Source of the DNA: Pyrenopolyporus hunteri
Lineage: Eukaryota > Ascomycota > Sordariomycetes > Xylariales > Hypoxylaceae
DNA: 64,000 bases
Direction: 5' to 3'
Assembly (NCBI GenBank): GCA_902806595.1
Contig: CADCXC010000014.1
Location: forward strand, 310,001 to 374,000
The notes under the pieces are model-generated. The model was not told the origin of the DNA and did no database searches. It saw only the letters and a program-made list of their open reading frames with translations. The first letter of the stretch is position 1; every line of letters starts with the position of its first letter. Both the position numbers and the translations under genes were made by a program. Shown piece by piece: positions 58,830-64,000 of the stretch.

Positions 58830-59585
58830 CTTGATCTGTTTCGAAGTAAACCTGTGCCAGATACGCCTTTCTGAGTGGACTGTCGACTACAGGGGCCGGT
58901 GAAACGTTGTCTAGTTTCGCGTGCAAGTTAAGAGGTGCGTATCTTTGTTATTTTTCTTACGATTGAATCCGACGAGGCGGAAAGAAGGCTGAAGCGGTGG
59001 TAGGAGCAGCAACAGCCCAGCCTAAAAGAATATTGGTAGCGGTCCGCGGGATCCACTTTATGGCGACACATCATAGGAGATACCTATCTCATGTACTTGG
59101 GTACCTAGGTACCTAGCCTCAACACTACCTGAATCCATAACCTTACCGCACTGAGGTCAAGCGGTAAACCTGGTCACCTACCACCTAACGTAGCGTTCGA
59201 GCTCAGCCACAGACACATCAGGTAGGCTGGTCGAACCCCTCCATAGCTCCATACTTTTAGGCTCACATGGCAACCGTAACAATACATAGAAGCGCTGATT
59301 GACGTTTCCCTTATTTTCTTGGCCCCTCTTTCCTGCTACGCCGACCACGTATAATAAAACCTTGCGCCTTCGATCTTCGCCGAGAAATCTGAACCACTTC
59401 TAGTTTCTTCGTACATCCGCCATATCCTGGTGCATCTTTCAGTGCCGGTCCATCGCATCAATAGTTCTTATTCCCAGGCCTGCCGACCTTGCGACCGATC
59501 TCAACCGGGCTGCCTCCGCCGCTGGTCTCAACAATACGTGCCCACCCCACGGCCGTTGACCCAATCGACACAGAGTCGCTGCGTC
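58830..59585. promoter_or_regulatory. Bidirectional promoter region, SmE and Mtr10 genes
   Basis: 756 bp between divergent starts of two RNA-related housekeeping genes. Contains gtacctaggtacctag near 59100-59116 and pyrimidine-rich stretches before the Mtr10 ATG. A TATA-like tataataaaac at 59350-59360 is about 230 bp from that ATG. Confidence 0.4.
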
Positions 59586-62500
59586 ATGGCTGCGAACGGA
59601 GCGCAGCAAGCCTTCGGGCCCGATGAGGTTCTCCAGGCGATGCTAACCATGCGGGGTGGGGACTCGGACAAGAAGAAGAAGGCACATGAGTATCTCGAGC
59701 TCTTTCAGAAGTCGGTAAGTAATATGGCCGGACTCGAACACACGATTTCCCCCAATCGTATGTTGCCGCTAATGTCGTGTGCAGTCGGCAGCGTGGACCA
59801 CAACCATCACGATACTGCAGTCGAACGCCGAGGCCGACGTCAAATTATTCGCAGCGACGACGTTGAGAGGGAAGGTTAGTCCTGTAGAAAAAGATCCTGC
59901 GCCATAGTATATACCTCGAAACTGACCGAGCGACGTCTTGCAAGATTACGTATGATCTCGCAACCCAAGTACCCCCGCCTGAGATTCCAGCCGTGAGGAC
60001 CCAATTACTCGCGCTACTGAAACGTTTTGCGCCGGGCCCTAAGCCGATACGGGTACAGCTTTGCGTGTGCCTAGCCATCCTGGCTATACAGATGCAAGAC
60101 TGGAAAGACGTCCTCCCGGTCGTGGTATCTTCCCTTGGCGACGACGTCGAGAGCCATGCCTGTATCTTGGATTTCCTTAGGGTTCTACCGGAAGAGGTGA
60201 CCGAGGGCCGCAAAATCACATTGACAGTAGGTGGATTGCTACGATTGCAACAACTTCCTTTTCCTCCCCTTCTCTCCTTCTTTTCTAACGGAGTTTCGCC
60301 GTGATTACGGTCCGAAGTGAATAAGTAGCCTAACTGATTACCGTCTAGGACGAAGAACTCAGTATAAGAACCGACGAATTACTAGGACAAAATGCTCCGC
60401 AGGTGGTCCAACTGCTAATCAACTACGCCCATTCGTCGCGTAAGGACAATCCCGCCCTATGAATATGCCCTCTGCTAACATATGGAGGTAGCTGCGGCTG
60501 CGACGAATCCGCTCCTCTTCGAATGCATTACGTCCTGGCTGCGTGAGGTTCCGGTCAACGAAATCGTCAAGTCCCCGTTGTTAAACATCGTTTTCAATGC
60601 TCTGGAAAGCGACGTCTCCTTCCAGGCGGCCGCCGAGTGCATTTCGACAATGGTTAGAGAGACGAGGGAGATAGATGACAACATCGAAACCATTCAAGTA
60701 CTCCTGCCAAGAATCGTTGCTCTGCGACCCAAGATTCAGAAAGTGGTCGAGGAGGAAGACGTCGAGTCATACAAGTCTCTCACTAAGCTATTCGGCGAGG
60801 CGGGTTCTTCGTGGGCCGTGGCCATCGCTCGCGAACCCAGCCATTTTAGGAACCTCGTCGATGCCGTCCTCGAGTGCGCCGCGCGGGATAAGGACAGGGA
60901 CGTTATCGAATACACATTCGAGTTCTGGTACGAGCTTAAGCAGTATTTGGTACTAGAGAAGTACATCCAGGCACGCGTGGAACTCCTGGACGTGTTTGCG
61001 AAGCTCGTCGACATTCTGCTTAAACATCTCGAGTATCCCGAATCGGAATCCGGCAACGAAAAGGATTTGTTCGACGGGGACCGAGAAGCGGAGGAGAAGT
61101 TCCGCGAGTTCCGACACCTCATGGGTGACACCCTTAAGGATTGTTGCGAGATCATGGGCGTTTCCGAGTGCCTGGCGAAGGTTCTCGACGCCATTAAGGT
61201 TTGGATGCAAAAATACGCCAGCCTGGCGAATGGCACATCCGTCCCTCACTGGCAAAAGCTGGAGGCACCGTTGTTCTCTATGCGAGCGATGGGTCGCATG
61301 GTTACCAAAGACGAGGAGACTGTTCTGCCGCAACTCATGCCCCTCTTAGTACAGATGCCGGCTCACGAGAAGCTGCGCTTTGCTACGATCATGGTGCTAG
61401 GTAGATACACTGAGTGGACGGCCGCCCATCCCGATTTCCTCAGCCCTCAGTTTAATTACATCGTCTCTTCCTTCGATACCGAGTCGAAGGAGATCGTGAG
61501 AGCTGCTGCGATGGCGATCAAGTACTTCTGCACGGACTGCAAACATCTTCTGGGAGCCCAGATTGTGCAACTGCAGCAATTTTACAACCAAATCTTAGAC
61601 AAGCTCCCCGAGGTCAGCCAGGAAGAGATCACCGAGGGGGTTGCTACCGTCGTATCCGTGCAACCGAAATCCGAAATATTCAAACTTCTCAAGCTCTTCT
61701 GCGACCCTCTGGTCCAGAGACTGATGACGAAAGCGAATAACGCGACGGATAACGAGGGGAAACTAGCGGTCGCCGATCATTTACAGTTGATTACGCTATT
61801 CGCTCAGAACGTCGTGGTCCTCCCGCCCGTAGAACGCGGTCAGGAAGACCCTGCCGTGAAATACTGGCAGGAGGTTTTCCCGATATTAGCCAAGATCCTG
61901 GAGAACTTCATCGACTTCACTCCGATCTGCGAGAGGGTCTGCCGATGCTGGAGATTCATGGTTATTTCCCACCGGGGAGCCATGGCCCCCATCCTCCCAG
62001 AAATGGCGAACCAGCTAGCCAATGGGTTTGCCACGTCGAAGCAGGGCTGTTTTCTATGGGTCACCGGCGCTATCTTGCGGGAATTCTCCGATGATCGAGA
62101 ACACGTAGAACAGGCCATGACGGAGCATATATACGTGTTTTTTGAGGCCCAGGCTACAAATGTACTCCGCTTCCTCAGCACCCTATCACCGCAAGATCTT
62201 CCAGACGTTACCGAAGACTTCTTCCGCCTAGTAGTCGACGGTCTCTTGTACTACCCTCAGAAATTCATCCCCTCGTCTATATTCGCCCCCGTATTCGAAG
62301 CCGCACTCTCTGTTCTCGTCCTGGAACAGCGCGAGCCTCTATCCGCCACCCTCCATTATATCCGCGACGTCCTTGGGTGGGGTACCACGTACCCGCCGCA
62401 GTCATACGATCATATTTCAGGTCCTGTGGTCGAACAGCTGAGAACCATGGTGAAGCAGCTCCTTGCGGCTCAGGGCGAGACGCTGGTCAAGCGGTTACTT

Positions 62501-62824
62501 GCCGGCATGATGATTACATTTCCAAAGGACTGCTTTGCCGACGCTAGTGGCGCACTTCTAACGCTATTTGAGATTTTCCCAGACCAAACAGCAACGTGGG
62601 TGGACCGGACGCTCCGGTTGCTACCCCAGGGGACCGTTACATCAGCGGAGGTGGATCGCCTTATGACCAAGATCAAGGAGAAGCTCAGCACCAACGATAC
62701 GGGCGACGTTCGACAGATCCGCTCTATCCTACAAGATTTCACCAACACCTACCGAAGGAGATATGTCGCGCCTCGGGACGGCCTAGGAGCGTTAGAGGGG
62801 TCCCGGTTCCGATTTGCCGGCTAG
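59586..62824 (+). CDS. MTR10: Importin-beta family nuclear import receptor, Mtr10/transportin-SR type
   Basis: A HEAT-repeat karyopherin that imports mRNA-binding SR-type proteins and takes part in tRNA/mRNA transport. 974 residues, matching family length. Exons 59586..59714, 59785..59874, 59945..60226, 60349..60439 and 60492..62824; introns of 52-122 bp with CTAAC branches in the last two. The N-terminal importin-beta region reads AHEYLELFQKS, SAAWTTTITILQ, ADVKLFAATTLRGK, then ITYDL. Later segments include NYAHSSPAAATNPLLFECITSWLREVP, LLKHLEYP, FSMRAMGRMV and DEETVLPQLMPLL. The C-terminus is LQDFTNTYRRRYVAPRDGLGALEGSRF. The last intron ends at a tag 9 bases past an ATG at 60482, so that ATG must not be taken as the start. 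Splicing is inferred but every junction keeps frame and family sequence. Confidence 0.95.
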
Positions 62825-64000
62825 CATTAGGGATAATTCAAGCTCACGATTGCCTTCGTAGTAGTACAATTACAGAGGGTGGGGAGATCCGATGTTAGTG
62901 TGCCCAAGGTGTCGAGGAGTCGTTCCCCTCGGTGATTTTCGCCCAATCGCGTACGACTGTTTGTATTGGGCCACTCGTGGTGGTGCTGTGGACAGGTGTA
63001 TTGCCCCAGCCAACACTTTCAGTGACGTAGATAGATAGGTAGTTAGGAGTAATCTGAGTTTGTCGGGCGTGGGGCGGCGGCGATGTCGATTGGAAGTGAC
63101 TTGGGATGCAAGAGAAAGAAAAAAGTGATACCTTACGTAGCTAAGCAGCTAACGACAGCAGCAGAAGAAGAAGCAGCCGCAGTAGTAGTAATGAGGAATA
63201 ACAGATCACGCGGCGGATAGCCTAGAGATTGTACATATGTCCAGCTTCTTCTTCTTTTCTAAAAAGTCCTTTTTAATTTAAATTTGAGCTGGCGCAAAAG
63301 GAGTATCGTCGCGGAAGGTTCATGATGAGTGGACTTGTCATTATTATAAGTCGGTCTACGAGTATGATATAAAAGGCCACTTTTAAGTACGGCCCTGCAA
63401 GCCTGCGGTGTCGTACGCAGGTATGGTAGAGCATGATGAAAGTCTATCAAAGGGGATGTAGGTAAGTGGGTAGGGGTGTAGTCTGTTCTTCGGGAATAGT
63501 TACTTAAGCTAGGAGGTACCTACCTCTTAGATGAGGGTTTTATATGTGTATTCCTTTTGTTGGTTCTATTCTGTTCTGTTTCATGTAGCCCATATCTTGC
63601 CTACCGTTATTATCCGTGTCTGAGGTTGGTCATGGCATTTCCATCGCCCTCCGAGACGTGATGCCGGAAAGCCCCGCTGTATCGGGTGGGTTGTGGGTAC
63701 TTGGCCCCGGGATCAGGAGGTCTCCACCGGGGTGCCGCCGGGTCGGTGATTCGAAAGCACCCGCATCTACTGCGCCTTGTATATATTCTAGGAATACTTC
63801 GCTACAGGTGCCCCTGGCGTCGAACCATCCGAACCGTTCAGGATCCGGATGGTCTTCCCGTTCGGACTATATCCGTATTACAACTTTGGGTCGAAATATA
63901 CCCGCAAGCCTTATACATAGCAAGTATCTAGATACTCTGACTTATGGGAAGTTGGATCCAACCGGTAGTCGACCAATAGAATTCCTCTATATCAAATTGG
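62825..64000. other. Right-edge intergenic DNA
   Basis: Downstream of Mtr10. No open frame with recognisable features. Contains an AGC/AGA/AGT trinucleotide cluster at about 63156-63190, a cttcttctt run near 63245-63255, and TAGGTA motifs near 63515. A gene could begin beyond the window. Confidence 0.5.
63156..63190. repeat. Mixed trinucleotide microsatellite (AGC/AGA/AGT)
   Basis: acagcagcagaagaagaagc followed by agccgcagtagtagta. Compound repeat in the Mtr10 downstream region. Confidence 0.7.

Noticed and set aside
58690..58926. 78-codon minus-strand frame at the SmE locus
   Set aside because: Different frame from the Sm exons; the spliced SmE reading matches both Sm motifs.
60482..60491. 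ATG at 60482 as the start of the importin gene
   Set aside because: Four upstream exons encode the conserved N-terminal importin region, and this ATG lies inside the last intron.
1..64000. CRISPR array, rRNA genes or an intact autonomous transposon
   Set aside because: No regularly spaced repeats with unique spacers, no 5S/18S/28S-like sequence recognised, and no transposase or reverse-transcriptase frame found.

Overview
This window is nuclear DNA from a filamentous ascomycete (Pezizomycotina, most likely a Sordariomycete; the order cannot be fixed from sequence alone). The evidence is short introns (about 50-170 bp) with GT/AG ends and CTAAC-type branch sites, a Zn2Cys6 transcription factor, a HET-domain protein, a fungal SLATT protein, a fungal OPT transporter, and noncoding DNA full of TAGGTACCTA-like palindromes. 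Most multi-exon genes were rebuilt by hand, following splice signals, frame and family motifs.

Layout. The left edge holds the 3' end of a kinesin-1 heavy chain gene (1-931). After 7 kb without a recognisable gene come a hexose-type MFS transporter (7963-9701) and, beyond a spacer with an interstitial telomeric repeat, a HET-domain gene (11425-13599). A 17.7-kb stretch without a confident gene follows (13600-31291). It contains a higher-order array of imperfect GGTTGGAA/TTCCAACC units, coding-like relics on the minus strand, several microsatellites and many TAGGTA palindromes.

The right half is normal, gene-dense fungal DNA. It holds an 11-exon Zn2Cys6 transcription factor with a 9-nt microexon (31292-34300, minus), a ubiquitin C-terminal hydrolase (37818-38595, minus), a twin-ATPase ABC-F protein (39345-41861, minus), a 0.66-kb non-autonomous TIR element (about 42233-42895), a lipid-kinase-like protein (43080-44543, minus), TRM1 (45114-47279, minus), a fungal SLATT two-TM protein (48317-49199, plus), a type II membrane glycosyltransferase (50312-52108, plus), an OPT transporter (52716-55897, minus), 5-formyltetrahydrofolate cyclo-ligase (57431-58282, plus), the snRNP core protein SmE (58413-58829, minus, three small exons) and an Mtr10/transportin-SR importin (59586-62824, plus).

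These genes do not form one pathway. TRM1, SmE, Mtr10 and ABC-F are housekeeping RNA, translation or transport functions. The HET and SLATT proteins are the two candidates for self/non-self recognition or cell-death signalling. I saw no convincing tRNA, rRNA, CRISPR or intact autonomous transposon. Splice models are inferences from sequence and need RNA evidence.
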